Under the pieces are notes generated by a model. It was not told where the DNA came from. It saw only the letters and a program-made list of their open reading frames with translations, and did no database searches. Below are positions 1 through 8,346 of a stretch of DNA of 47,194 bases, piece by piece (position 1 is the first letter of the stretch; every line of letters starts with the position of its first letter). Location: positions 1-47,194 of the forward strand of contig JAKIUF010000035.1 of the NCBI GenBank assembly GCA_021647705.1. Reading direction: 5' to 3'. Position numbers and translations under genes: made by a program. This DNA is from Gammaproteobacteria bacterium (GTDB lineage Bacteria; Pseudomonadota; Gammaproteobacteria; SZUA-152).

Positions 1-104
1 AAACATTCAGGGCTGCTTGTATCAATTTCTTCAAGAAAATTGATCAATATGCTGATGAAATCACTTCTCTAATGAGCGGCGGATTTGAAATCGATTACAC
101 CTAA
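1..104 (+). mobile_element. C-terminal end of a probable IS630-type transposase (partial)
   Basis: An open frame enters from the left edge and stops with TAA at 102-104. Its 33 readable residues contain FRAACINFFKKIDQYADEI followed by a short Gly-rich end. This resembles the C-terminal tail of IS630-family transposases (FRxAxxxFF...L...NF), but it is too short for certainty. The frame ends only three bases before the stop of the truncated OmpA-family gene on the other strand, as expected if an insertion sequence has landed in that gene and its terminal inverted repeat lies at about 104-125. The rest of the element lies outside the window. Family assignment is an inference from a short tail. 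Confidence 0.45.
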
Positions 105-107
105 ATC

Positions 108-857
108 TCAATCGCTACGGGTATAGTAATTACTATTATCCTGTTTGAGATAATCAGCAATGGTTTTCAATGCATGCCTGGACTTGCCGGTGATTTTTGC
201 ACTGTCGGTTTCGAAATAAATATCGTAGACAGCAATTTTACCACTCTCTGCGATAGAATTTTTCATCACATCCAGATTTAGTTTTACTGTATCCTGCTCC
301 ATGCTGGCGGCCGTCAACTCATCAATTAAATACAGGTTTCTTTCTCTACTTAAAACTACAACGGCAAATAATGTTGATTTCTCCGTCTGTTTAACCGCAG
401 AAAGGTAATAATCACCAAACAGCCTAAGGCGATCAAGGTCGCTGGAGGAAACCTGAGCGCCGGTTTTTCTATAACGTCGTTTGCTTAAACCATTATCATT
501 GAAGAGTTTTTTTATCAGTGATTTGGGGTTACTCTTTTTTGGCGTGGCAGAATGTAAAATAATAAAACCTGCTTTTTTCAATGTGTTTTGATAACTTCGA
601 AAAATTTCAAGATTATTTTTACCGTCGGGCTTGAGTAAGACGCGACTGTATAATTTTCCTTCTACTGTTTTAATATCAGGTTGTTTTGTAGCGCTTTTGG
701 CAAAATCAAATTCAGCAAACTGTGTTTTATAAACGCCTTTTTCCGTACTACCCTTAAAAGCCTGCAATACGCTTGCGGCATGTACCGGCGGTATAATCAA
801 AGTTAAAATAAATAAGCTCAAACATAGATTAATCAGGTTGATTTTTAAGTTTTTCAT
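108..857 (-). pseudogene. OmpA-family envelope protein, truncated in its OmpA domain
   Basis: The product begins with a signal peptide (MKNLKINLINLCLSLFILTL, cleavage near HAA), so it is exported. The middle, about residues 30-180, resembles the N-terminal region that precedes an OmpA domain in DUF4892-like proteins. Near residue 210 a canonical OmpA opening appears (VYDIYFETDSAKITGKS), but only about 30 residues of a normally 100-residue peptidoglycan-binding domain remain before a stop. The last few residues probably come from the adjacent insertion-sequence end. ATG at 857 is preferred over GTG at 860, because AAGGA lies just upstream. This start overlaps the TGA of the upstream remnant (ATGTGATG), suggesting former translational coupling. 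The product probably cannot bind peptidoglycan. Confidence 0.6.
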
Positions 858-1198
858 CACATTCCTTCCAGTAAAAATCTGGCTGTCCAGTCAAAATCTC
901 CTGTTGCAGGCGGGTTAGAACCTCCACTAACACTTCAATACATATACACTGCGCCAGCATTGCTGTTTTCGCCAATGATGCTAATAGTAGTACTGGTATC
1001 ATTGCGAGCATCCAGTTACAAGCGAATATTAATAGATATAAATATCGTGTCCCCGGGTACGAAATTATCATTAACATCGGCGGCTACGGCTGTGTTGCCG
1101 GCACTGAAAGTATTTGGAATGATGACTTCTCCGGCTTGCAACGTGGATGCGCTTATCAAAGTAATAAACAGGGCACAAAAAATTCTTGAACTATCCAT
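857..1198 (-). pseudogene. Remnant of a coiled-coil/YadA-head-like exported protein, with two in-frame stops
   Basis: Reading from ATG at 1198, the product opens with a signal peptide and then GEVIIPNTFSAGNTAVAADV, nearly the same as the N-terminus of the intact neighbour at 1274-2497. After VNDNF the similarity ends and the frame meets TAA at 1016-1018. Without changing frame, it continues into a segment ending GENSNAGAVYMY and a TGA at 935-937. That ending matches the C-terminus of the FG-GAP proteins (SGAVYLY). Still in frame, SVSGG...FDWTA follows and ends at 857-859, matching the C-terminus of the 407-residue neighbour. So one frame joins pieces of two local protein families with two nonsense codons, best read as a decayed recombinant gene. 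Confidence 0.6.
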
Positions 1199-1273
1199 AA
1201 TTTTATCCTTCAAAGTAAAAAACGTGGCTTCTACCATTAAGTACAGGCCACGTTTTACCAATTTTAATGAGAT

Positions 1274-2497
1274 TTATTGATCTTCAAATAAGGTTCCAGC
1301 CCTCCAGTCAAACTGGCCACTAGCATCGTGATCGAAACCACCGCTAACGCTACTCTCAACCCCGCTGGCCTTATTAAAATTCCCACCACTGATACTACTA
1401 CTACTACTAAAACCACTGGCGATACCGGACTGTCCACCACTGATACTACTCTGGCTACCACTTGTAGTATTTTTAAACCCGCCACTTACGCTGCTGGATA
1501 CTCCACTCGCAATATTTAGAAGTCCACCACTGATGCCACTAGATGCTCCACTGGCAAGATTCGACTGTCCACCACTGATGCTACTGTCGGCCGCCTGTGC
1601 GGTATTCTTTTTACCGCCACTCACACTACTGGTCGAACCCAGCGCAGTATTGGATGCCCCCCCGCTGATACTACTTCTGAAACCGCTGGCGGTATTACTG
1701 GTTCCTCCGGTAACATTAGCATGGGTTCGGTTAATTACATTCAATGTGCCCAGTACGGTGCCGCCTGTTTGGGTATAGCTGTTACCGCTGCCTACTGCCA
1801 GATTGTGTGAACCCGTGCGCTGGTTATTTGACCAAACTTCAAAATTGACGTTGCAGTCAACCAGGTTGTCGTACTGACCATCAGAACAGAATTCTTCTCG
1901 CGAAGCACCTGCGAGTAAATTATACCCGACAACCAGGTTGCCCAGACCATTGGTAGTATCCTGGTCGATACCATTGATAATTTGTACATTGACACTGCTA
2001 AAACGTACCGTCAGAAAACCATTGGCATCATTGATCAGTTCAACATTGTCATTCAGCGATTGAACATTATTCGTTTCCAGAGCGGTCAAGCGATCTTTTA
2101 AACCGTCAATGATATTTTGTTGGACACTTATCGAAAGCTGTTGTGTATTATTCAATATGGTCTGAGAATTAACCTCAATTTGTAAATCGCTGAGCGTCAT
2201 TTGCAGCGTGTTTATCTCTGTTTGCTGAGCAGCTAATTGACTTTGCAGTGTAGTAATTTGAGTATCGTTGTCCGCTACATCGGTTACAATATTTGTAATC
2301 TGCGATTCCAGCGTTACAACCCGACTATTGTTATCATTCACCGCTGTTGAAACTGCGCCAAAATTATCATTAACTTCAGCGGCCACTGCTGTATTGCCGG
2401 CACTGAAGTTATTTGGAATAGTGACTTCTGCTGCCAATAACGTTGTGGTGCTCAGTAACGTAATTAATGCAATACACAAAGTTCTTACTTTGTTCAT
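1274..2497 (-). CDS. Exported coiled-coil protein with YadA-head-like SxSGG repeats
   Basis: 407 residues. A signal peptide (about 1-22, cut after LLA) shows export. Residues about 35-150 are rich in heptad-like Gln/Asn/Leu/Ile (SQLAAQQTEINTLQMTLSDL) and should form a coiled coil. From about residue 255 there are some nine copies of a 15-16 residue unit, SSxSGGxxNxASGxx, like the left-handed beta-roll of trimeric autotransporter heads. The order is odd: stalk first, head last, and no YadA C-terminal membrane anchor, ending instead at GQFDWRAGTLFEDQ. It is therefore probably secreted or held by another protein rather than being a classical trimeric autotransporter. Exact function is unknown; an adhesin-like structural role is an inference. 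A degraded paralogue lies immediately downstream. Confidence 0.7.
   Translation of the reverse strand: MNKVRTLCIALITLLSTTTLLAAEVTIPNNFSAGNTAVAAEVNDNFGAVSTAVNDNNSRVVTLESQITNIVTDVADNDTQITTLQSQLAAQQTEINTLQMTLSDLQIEVNSQTILNNTQQLSISVQQNIIDGLKDRLTALETNNVQSLNDNVELINDANGFLTVRFSSVNVQIINGIDQDTTNGLGNLVVGYNLLAGASREEFCSDGQYDNLVDCNVNFEVWSNNQRTGSHNLAVGSGNSYTQTGGTVLGTLNVINRTHANVTGGTSNTASGFRSSISGGASNTALGSTSSVSGGKKNTAQAADSSISGGQSNLASGASSGISGGLLNIASGVSSSVSGGFKNTTSGSQSSISGGQSGIASGFSSSSSISGGNFNKASGVESSVSGGFDHDASGQFDWRAGTLFEDQ
1300..1730 (-). repeat. Tandem DNA repeat encoding head-like SxSGG units
   Basis: About nine degenerate 45-48 bp units within the 407-residue gene. On the plus strand each shows the recurring words CCACTGATACTACT or CCGCCACT followed by a conserved GCGGTATT or GCAATATT. 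Such repeats can change number by slippage or recombination. The reading frame is kept throughout. Confidence 0.7.
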
Positions 2498-2556
2498 AGT
2501 TTTATCCTCTACGTTTTACTTTACTATATGTTTTTCAATTATCAGGCTTAATGCGG

Positions 2557-2718
2557 TCACTTCCATTTACCCTGATTCCACACCATGCTATTCCAGTCAC
2601 TGCTTTCTTCAGCAGGATTATCGTTGCTGTTACCTCCCCCTCCACCACAGGCTGTAAGCAATAAAATGCCGAGTACAGGAATAGCTTTGATAATGAAATA
2701 TTTAGTGAACTTTTTCAT
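2557..2718 (-). CDS. Very small lipoprotein (53 residues) with Cys-Gly5 leader
   Basis: ATG at 2718, TGA at 2557-2559. The product starts with a lysine-rich n-region and a hydrophobic core ending in the lipobox LLTAC, then five glycines. The mature part is only about 30 residues, acidic then tryptophan-rich (SSDWNSMVWNQGKWK). The leader is the same type as in the large lipoproteins downstream, so the product should be lipidated and exported. Either it is a true mini-lipoprotein or it is a large gene reduced to its leader by an internal deletion; the intact frame and clean stop permit both. No known family recognised. Confidence 0.55.
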   Translation of the reverse strand: MKKFTKYFIIKAIPVLGILLLTACGGGGGNSNDNPAEESSDWNSMVWNQGKWK

Positions 2719-2765
2719 TTTCCGGGTTCCTCAAATGATTATGAATAAGCTGGACAACTGAATTA

Positions 2766-3147
2766 TCAATACAGATACACCGCACCGGATGATTCTGCTG
2801 AGCTATCTCCAGCATCGCCATTTAGTCCAGTTGCATTGCTATCTTCCTTGCTCGCGCCAACAGCAAGTGTTTTACCATTGTTCGCCAGACTGATGGCTCT
2901 TCCGAAACGATCACCTGCTTCACTATTGCCAGACTTGATATAAGCCTGCTGGCTCCAGTTATTACCACTTCGAGAAAACATATACACCGCACCAGAGTCA
3001 TCATCAACTATCGGATCACTCCTCTGATTACCATTGATTCCAATGGAGTTGCTATCTTCCCTGCTCGCCGCTACCGCAGGCAAAGAGAAAGAACAGGCTG
3101 AAAACGCTGGCAATGCCAACACTAAAAATTTGACTTGACCTGTTCAT
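2766..3147 (-). pseudogene. Frameshifted, shortened FG-GAP repeat lipoprotein
   Basis: From ATG at 3147 a lipoprotein leader is read (MNRSSQIFSVGIASVFSLFF, then LFACGSGE), but this frame stops after about 31 codons. In another frame, from around codon 25, the sequence continues as SREDSNSIGINGNQ and one complete FG-GAP unit (FGRAISLANNGKTLAVGAS), ending ESSGAVYLY exactly as the 693-residue FG-GAP lipoprotein ends. The leader has thus been joined out of frame to the last one or two repeats of a large gene, with loss of the rest. A product read only from the ATG at 3122 would lack a sensible leader. Confidence 0.65.
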
Positions 3148-3219
3148 GATTTCTATCTCTTTTGAAATAGTTTGTTTAATATGAAAATCATTTTTTACAG
3201 TTTGCCCGCTCTCACCAGC

Positions 3220-5409
3220 TTATTGTGATGTTATGGCTCGATCACCCGTGGTCAGATCGACCACCAGCAGAGCATTGAGCACGCTATCCACTATCATGGC
3301 TCGATTATTTTCGTTATCGATGACAATACCTTTAGGGTTTACTAAAACAGGGCCAGCACCCATAACGGTATCCGACAATACAGATAGATTGCCGTTATTT
3401 ATATCGACGGACATCAAAGCAGGGTTTCCAGAGACATCATCGACTATCAGCACTCGGTTATTAGTGCTATCCATAGCCAGACCCTGTGGATCAGAAAGCC
3501 CACTACTGATGAAGTCGCCTCCTAACAGAGCGGTGCGGTCTCCTGTAGCTAAATCTATAGCCAGCAGGCCGGGTTCGGGAGGACCTCCCAGACCAAAACC
3601 CGGGAAGAAGTTCACAATCAATACCCGGTTATTTGCACTGTCCAATGTTATGCCGCCTGGACTAATATCTGGCCCACTGCCCGTGGCACTGTCAGAGATA
3701 ATGGCCTGATCAGCCGAATCTAAACCCACTGCCAGCAGGGCACCGTTACGTACCATCAATAACCGGTCGTTAGCACTGTCCAGAGTAATACCTGTAGCCA
3801 AGCCAGTAGCATCAGAGAAAATCGTGCGATTACCGGTAGTCAGCTCTAGTGCGATCAAAGCACTGCCATCCACAACCAGTGCTCGATTGTTGGCACTGTC
3901 CAGTTCAATATCGGTTGGACTTGAAAAGCCCGGGCCTGACCCGATGCCTGCTTTAGAAAAAATCGAGCGATTGCCTGTAACCAAGTCCACTGCAACGATA
4001 CCGTCATCTTCCACAATGAGCACCCGATTGTTAGCGCTATCCAGGACAATTTTTTGCGGGTTGTCAAAAGTCGCCCCTGAGCCGGTACTGGTTTTAGCAA
4101 AAGCCGTGCGAATGCCGGTATTTAGATTTATGGCTATCAATCCACCGCTACTCATAATATTAGGTAACAATACTCTCTGCTGCTCACTATCAATGGCAAA
4201 TCCAAAAACAAATCCAGGAAAATCAGAACCAGGACCAGATACAATGGTCCGATTTCCTAAAAGATCTACTGCATACAAACTGTCATTACCATTATTAAAA
4301 ATCACTACTCTATCGACGGAAGGGTTGCTGCTATCAAGTCCAACGGCTAGTGGACCATCAAAGTCAGGGCCAGAACCAAAGGCACTATTGTCAGATAAAA
4401 CCCTGCGCTCACCAGTCTCTAAATTCACTACAAAAAGCGGGTTTACCAGTGCAGTTCTTTCTATCGGCAAAAGCACACCATCATTAGCTGAATCCATCAC
4501 CAAAACAAAACCACTCTCGATAAATGCGATAGATTTTGGAGCTACAAAACCTGGTCCATCACCCAAAAGCAGTCCGCTACCGATAGACCCGGAGACAATG
4601 TGGCGCGCACCATCGATGAAATCAATTGCAATAATTGCATTGAGGCCATTATCAATCACCAGTGCTCTTTCATTTTCAGTGTCTACGATAAGGCTGACAG
4701 GGTTTGCAAAATCTCCCGCTGTTGAAAAAAAGCTGCGGTCACCCGTCGTTAAATCTATCGCTAAAATCACACTGGAACCGAACTGTATGACCAGGGCACG
4801 ATTATTAACATTGTCGATTGCCAGGGCTATTGGACTTGAGAGATCTGCACCAGCCTCTAAAGTGACGCCAACGTCAGCGCTTGATATGATGCTGTTCTCA
4901 CCGGTATCTAAATCTACTGCGCCCAGGACTGGTTGTGCAGCAAAAATACCGGACACCAGAAAGCGATTGTTGTCTTTATCCAGCACAATGTTAGATGCCT
5001 GAGAGAATTGAAGTGAGTTTTTCAGGCTGTGGCTTAGTGTATCTGTACTGCCATCACTATACCCAACAGTTATATCCAGGTTGGTCGTAGTATTAACCGT
5101 TACCGGTATCTGTACCGACCAACGTGAGGGATCATCTGCATCCAGCGTAGCGAATACACCATTGACACTAACAAAGTTAATATCATCAGCGGAGACCGGA
5201 GCGCTATCGGAGCGTGCCAGTTTACCGCTGATCAATGTCTGGCTGACACCACCCAGATCAGCACTGGCAGTAGGATAACTGAGACTGACCCTATAGTTGT
5301 CGGTGACAGCAAAAGAACTACCTCCGCCGCCTCCACCACAGGCAACCATCAGAAGTATGCTGAGCATATAAAAAATGTTGCGTGTGCAAGATCGATTCAA
5401 ATTTCCCAT
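3220..5409 (-). CDS. Large lipoprotein with 12 NHL-like propeller repeats
   Basis: 729 residues. The lipobox (MLSILLMVACGGGGGG) ends at about residue 24, followed by a Gly linker, so the protein is lipid-anchored in the envelope. Residues about 35-130 form a non-repetitive N-terminal domain. From about 135 to the end there are 12 units of roughly 45-50 residues with the core LDSANNRVLIVD...AVDLxTGxRTxxS, often separated by GSGPxFxxP. They resemble NHL/SMP-30-type beta-propeller blades; twelve would make two six-bladed propellers. The start is supported by AAGGA nine bases upstream. Propellers of this kind commonly bind ligands or proteins; no catalytic motif is seen and the ligand is unknown. 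A long plus-strand frame across it (3824-5002) is an antisense shadow. Confidence 0.75.
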   Translation of the reverse strand: MGNLNRSCTRNIFYMLSILLMVACGGGGGGSSFAVTDNYRVSLSYPTASADLGGVSQTLISGKLARSDSAPVSADDINFVSVNGVFATLDADDPSRWSVQIPVTVNTTTNLDITVGYSDGSTDTLSHSLKNSLQFSQASNIVLDKDNNRFLVSGIFAAQPVLGAVDLDTGENSIISSADVGVTLEAGADLSSPIALAIDNVNNRALVIQFGSSVILAIDLTTGDRSFFSTAGDFANPVSLIVDTENERALVIDNGLNAIIAIDFIDGARHIVSGSIGSGLLLGDGPGFVAPKSIAFIESGFVLVMDSANDGVLLPIERTALVNPLFVVNLETGERRVLSDNSAFGSGPDFDGPLAVGLDSSNPSVDRVVIFNNGNDSLYAVDLLGNRTIVSGPGSDFPGFVFGFAIDSEQQRVLLPNIMSSGGLIAINLNTGIRTAFAKTSTGSGATFDNPQKIVLDSANNRVLIVEDDGIVAVDLVTGNRSIFSKAGIGSGPGFSSPTDIELDSANNRALVVDGSALIALELTTGNRTIFSDATGLATGITLDSANDRLLMVRNGALLAVGLDSADQAIISDSATGSGPDISPGGITLDSANNRVLIVNFFPGFGLGGPPEPGLLAIDLATGDRTALLGGDFISSGLSDPQGLAMDSTNNRVLIVDDVSGNPALMSVDINNGNLSVLSDTVMGAGPVLVNPKGIVIDNENNRAMIVDSVLNALLVVDLTTGDRAITSQ

Positions 5410-5465
5410 GGTAATGCTTCCTTAGTGATTATTTGTAATCGGGTTATGCACCTGATTGTTTGCCA

Positions 5466-5502
5466 GGGAGCCTGCGTCCTCCAGACCAGGTCAGAGGCTC
5501 CC
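5466..5502. terminator. Hairpin between two lipoprotein genes
   Basis: GGGAGCCT (5466-5473) pairs with AGGCTCCC (5495-5502) around a 21-base loop. A weak T-rich tail follows on the plus strand only. It lies just downstream of the minus-strand gene 5511-6227, so it may act as a weak transcription stop or an RNA-stabilising hairpin. Confidence 0.3.
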
Positions 5503-5510
5503 GAATATTT

Positions 5511-6227
5511 TTATCGAAGAGAGATTGTAAGGGTTGTTTTAATGGAAACCAGGTGTTTACTGCCTACAGAGTCGGTTGCTTCGAAATCAGCTAAAACAAC
5601 GGTGGTACAGGCTGTGAGAGCGGGCGCTTCGACCGTTGGTATGCCCGCAGGACAATTGTTCGTTAACAGAGAGGGATCGCTCGGGCTTGTGAATACGGTC
5701 GCCAGGTCCGGGAGCGAGGCCGGGTCAGTAATTATGTCAGGCACAGGGCTTGTGTATGTTTCCTGACAGTTTTGTACCGTTGTGCCTTCTACTTCAATTA
5801 TTTTATTTTGGGTTCCGGCGGCATAATCTGCGACTGCGGTTACCTTTCCATGTGGCAAGCCATCACACATAGATACAAAAGTAACGGTTCTGTTTACCTG
5901 TGTAATCTCTAAAAATGTAGAGCCACTCATGCCATAGTCCTCTGTCACACAGTCGTAGGTGATGATGCCGTTGGTGCCGGATTCTGTTTTAGTCGAGAAA
6001 AAAACGCCTTTTCCAGCATCAGGATTGCCAGACGGAATATCGGGAACCACTCCTAATTGTATTTCTGGTTCAGTAGAATTACATGTTAACGGCACCAGGC
6101 TTGTACCTACGCTCAGGGTGTCGCCTCCACCAGCATCGCTGCCTCCACCGCCGCCACAGGCAGAGAGAAATAACAGGTTAAAGCTGTAGATGATTCCGGA
6201 AAAAAATTTATGGTTAGATCTTTTCAT
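5511..6227 (-). CDS. Unknown lipoprotein with Cys-Gly5 leader
   Basis: 238 residues from ATG at 6227, which has AGGA eight bases upstream; longer starts run into the preceding gene. The lipobox is LLFLSACGGGGG, followed by a Gly/Asp linker. The mature domain has several cysteines (TCNSTEPEI, YDCVTEDYG, SMCDGLP, VQNCQETY, NNCPAGIP), so disulfides in the periplasm or on the surface are likely. It lies 40 bases after the FG-GAP gene on the same strand and may be co-transcribed. I do not recognise a family. Confidence 0.6.
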   Translation of the reverse strand: MKRSNHKFFSGIIYSFNLLFLSACGGGGGSDAGGGDTLSVGTSLVPLTCNSTEPEIQLGVVPDIPSGNPDAGKGVFFSTKTESGTNGIITYDCVTEDYGMSGSTFLEITQVNRTVTFVSMCDGLPHGKVTAVADYAAGTQNKIIEVEGTTVQNCQETYTSPVPDIITDPASLPDLATVFTSPSDPSLLTNNCPAGIPTVEAPALTACTTVVLADFEATDSVGSKHLVSIKTTLTISLR

Positions 6228-6267
6228 ATTTTGCATCCTGATTTCTAATAGCTTGTTTAAATTTGGC

Positions 6268-8346
6268 TCAATACAAATAAACCGCACCGGAACCGCTACC
6301 TAAAATTGCATTATTGCCCTGATCACCATCAACACCGGTGGCATCGCTATCCTCAGAGCTCGAACTTACGGCCAGACTTGTTCCATCATTACTCAAGTCA
6401 ACAGATCCGCCGAAGGAATCGAGCACACCACTATTACTCGCCTTGATGTAGGTTTGTTGTTGCCAGCTAGCCCCACTGGTAATGCCACCACTGCGAACAA
6501 ATAAATAAGCAGCACCCGAAAGAATCGCCGAATCATCTGTTTCATCACCATTCATTACGGTAGTATTTGATGCTTCACCCGGCGCACCTACGGCCAGCGT
6601 GTTGCCACCGTTGCTTAAACTCACGGTGAACCCAAACTGATCACTTGCATCCGTATTACTGGCTTTGACATAAGCCTGTTGACTCCAGTTTCCTGAGCTA
6701 CGGGTGAACACATACACCGCTCCTGAATCAGTGGCCAGGTTATTATTTTCGTCATTATTGATTCCGATGGCATTACTGTCTTCACCTGTGGCACCCACCG
6801 CCAAAGTAGCCCCATCACCGCTCAAGCTTAACGAATGACCAAAACTTATATTCCACCCAAGCCGGCTATCTTTAAGATAAGCCTGTTGGCTCCAGGCTGT
6901 ACCGCTTCGGGTAAATACATAAACCGCTCCGGCACCCGGTGTTGAGTTATCCAGTTGATCGCCATTAATACCGGCAGCCATACTGGCTTCGTTATTGGCA
7001 CCCACGGCAAGGGTATTACCGTCTCCGCTTAAGCTGACATCCCAGCCAAAATTATCACCAGAACCAGTATTGCTGGCCTTGACATAGGCTTGCTGAACCC
7101 AGCTAACGCCCGTGCGTGTAAACACATAAACTGCACCAGAAGCACTCGCCAGGTCATTATTCTGGTCACCATTTATTCCTTCTGCATCACTGCGTTCTGC
7201 ATACGCTCCTACTGCTAGCGTATTGCCATCATCATTCAGGCTCAGCGCATAACCGAAGCGATCCTGAGTACCCGAGTTGCTGGCTTTTATATAAGCCAGC
7301 TGACTCCAGTCATTGCCACTGCGGGTAAATACATACACAGCACCCGATTCAATGGCCGTTTCATCATTCTGATCACCATCGATACCATCTGCGTCGCTGT
7401 GCTCGGCATAAGCACCAACCGCCATTGTATTACCGTTTTCATTCAGGCTGATTGCCCAGCCAAAACGATCACCGACATCGGTATTACTGGCTTTGACATA
7501 GGCCTGTTGTGTCCAGTCAGCACCATCACGCGTGAACACATAAACCGCGCCTGAGTTATAATTTTCATTCCATAACAGGTTTTCATTACCCTCATTTCCG
7601 TTAATTCCAGTCGCATCGCTATCTTCAAAAATGGCTCCGACTGCCAACGTATCGCCATCCCCACTGAGTTCAACAGAAACGCCAAAAGCATCATCGACTT
7701 CTGTGTTGCTGGCTTTGAAATAACCGATGGCTGAAAGCAGTGAAGCACTCGCGCTCAGGGTGGTTGAGTCGGTACAACCTGACGCATTACAGCTTTGTAA
7801 AATGTATGATGCATTCAGTCGTTTAAAGAGTGGCACAATATGATCAATACTCTGTACTCCCTGGGCTATATCACCGCCTGCCTGGGAAAAGCCACTGATA
7901 CCATTTGGGTTTTCCAACAACTTGTAGTGGGTTGCATCGGCTACATCCACCCAACTGAAGTGGAAGTTTTTAACTGCTGTAAAGTTTAAAACGGGTAACG
8001 CTGGCGTGGCCGGCACACCACCAGAACTGGTCAGGCTAAAGCTCGCGGTTACCGTACAATCACTTGTAATGGCATCAGTGATATAGCTATTTCCAACCAA
8101 GTTACCACCACAGCCGCTAACAGTATTAATCTCAAAGCCGGCATTTGCACTAACAGTAAAACTCGCCATATCACCATCGTCCACCGTTACATCGGAAGGA
8201 AAGATGGTGCCGCCAGAACCTGCATCACCCGTAACAAAGTGAGTGGTAGTGCCACCGCCACCGCCGCCACCACAAGCAGTCAGCAACAGAGAAATAAACA
8301 TATATAAAGTACAACGCACATAAGATGGCCGATTTAATTTCAACAT
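6268..8346 (-). CDS. FG-GAP repeat lipoprotein with InlB-like N-terminal domain
   Basis: 693 residues from ATG at 8346 (AAAGAGAT upstream; this start places the lipobox LLLTACGGGGGGG correctly, unlike the longer frame). After the Gly linker a domain of about 65 residues resembles the divergent InlB B-repeat (GGTIFPSDVTVDDGDMASFT, with a pair of cysteines). A fibronectin-III-like region of about 100 residues follows. The remainder carries seven units of 60-70 residues with the core FGxxxSLSxDGNTLAVGA and spacer GAVYVFTRSGxxWxQQAYVKASN. This is the FG-GAP/integrin-alpha pattern and predicts a seven-bladed propeller. Asp/Asn-rich loops (DSDATGINGDQ) look suited to calcium binding. A surface-exposed adhesive or binding role is an inference. 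A frameshifted, shortened relative lies at 2766-3147. Confidence 0.75.
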   Translation of the reverse strand: MLKLNRPSYVRCTLYMFISLLLTACGGGGGGGTTTHFVTGDAGSGGTIFPSDVTVDDGDMASFTVSANAGFEINTVSGCGGNLVGNSYITDAITSDCTVTASFSLTSSGGVPATPALPVLNFTAVKNFHFSWVDVADATHYKLLENPNGISGFSQAGGDIAQGVQSIDHIVPLFKRLNASYILQSCNASGCTDSTTLSASASLLSAIGYFKASNTEVDDAFGVSVELSGDGDTLAVGAIFEDSDATGINGNEGNENLLWNENYNSGAVYVFTRDGADWTQQAYVKASNTDVGDRFGWAISLNENGNTMAVGAYAEHSDADGIDGDQNDETAIESGAVYVFTRSGNDWSQLAYIKASNSGTQDRFGYALSLNDDGNTLAVGAYAERSDAEGINGDQNNDLASASGAVYVFTRTGVSWVQQAYVKASNTGSGDNFGWDVSLSGDGNTLAVGANNEASMAAGINGDQLDNSTPGAGAVYVFTRSGTAWSQQAYLKDSRLGWNISFGHSLSLSGDGATLAVGATGEDSNAIGINNDENNNLATDSGAVYVFTRSSGNWSQQAYVKASNTDASDQFGFTVSLSNGGNTLAVGAPGEASNTTVMNGDETDDSAILSGAAYLFVRSGGITSGASWQQQTYIKASNSGVLDSFGGSVDLSNDGTSLAVSSSSEDSDATGVDGDQGNNAILGSGSGAVYLY
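6290..7730 (-). repeat. Seven tandem FG-GAP-coding DNA repeats (about 200 bp period)
   Basis: Recurrent near-identical words such as ACATAAGCCTGTTG and ACATACACCGC or ACATAAACCGC occur about every 200 bases on the plus strand. The frame is preserved. Similarity between units is high enough for recombinational gain or loss of blades. Confidence 0.65.

Noticed and set aside
1300-1730. Regular short repeats that could suggest a CRISPR array
   Set aside because: Units are degenerate, in frame and translate into SxSGG protein repeats; there are no unique spacers of constant length and no cas genes.
3824-5002. 392-codon open frame on the plus strand
   Set aside because: It is antisense to the propeller lipoprotein; its length comes from the repeated coding pattern of that gene. 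The product is a Ser/Pro/Leu-rich shadow with no leader or family.
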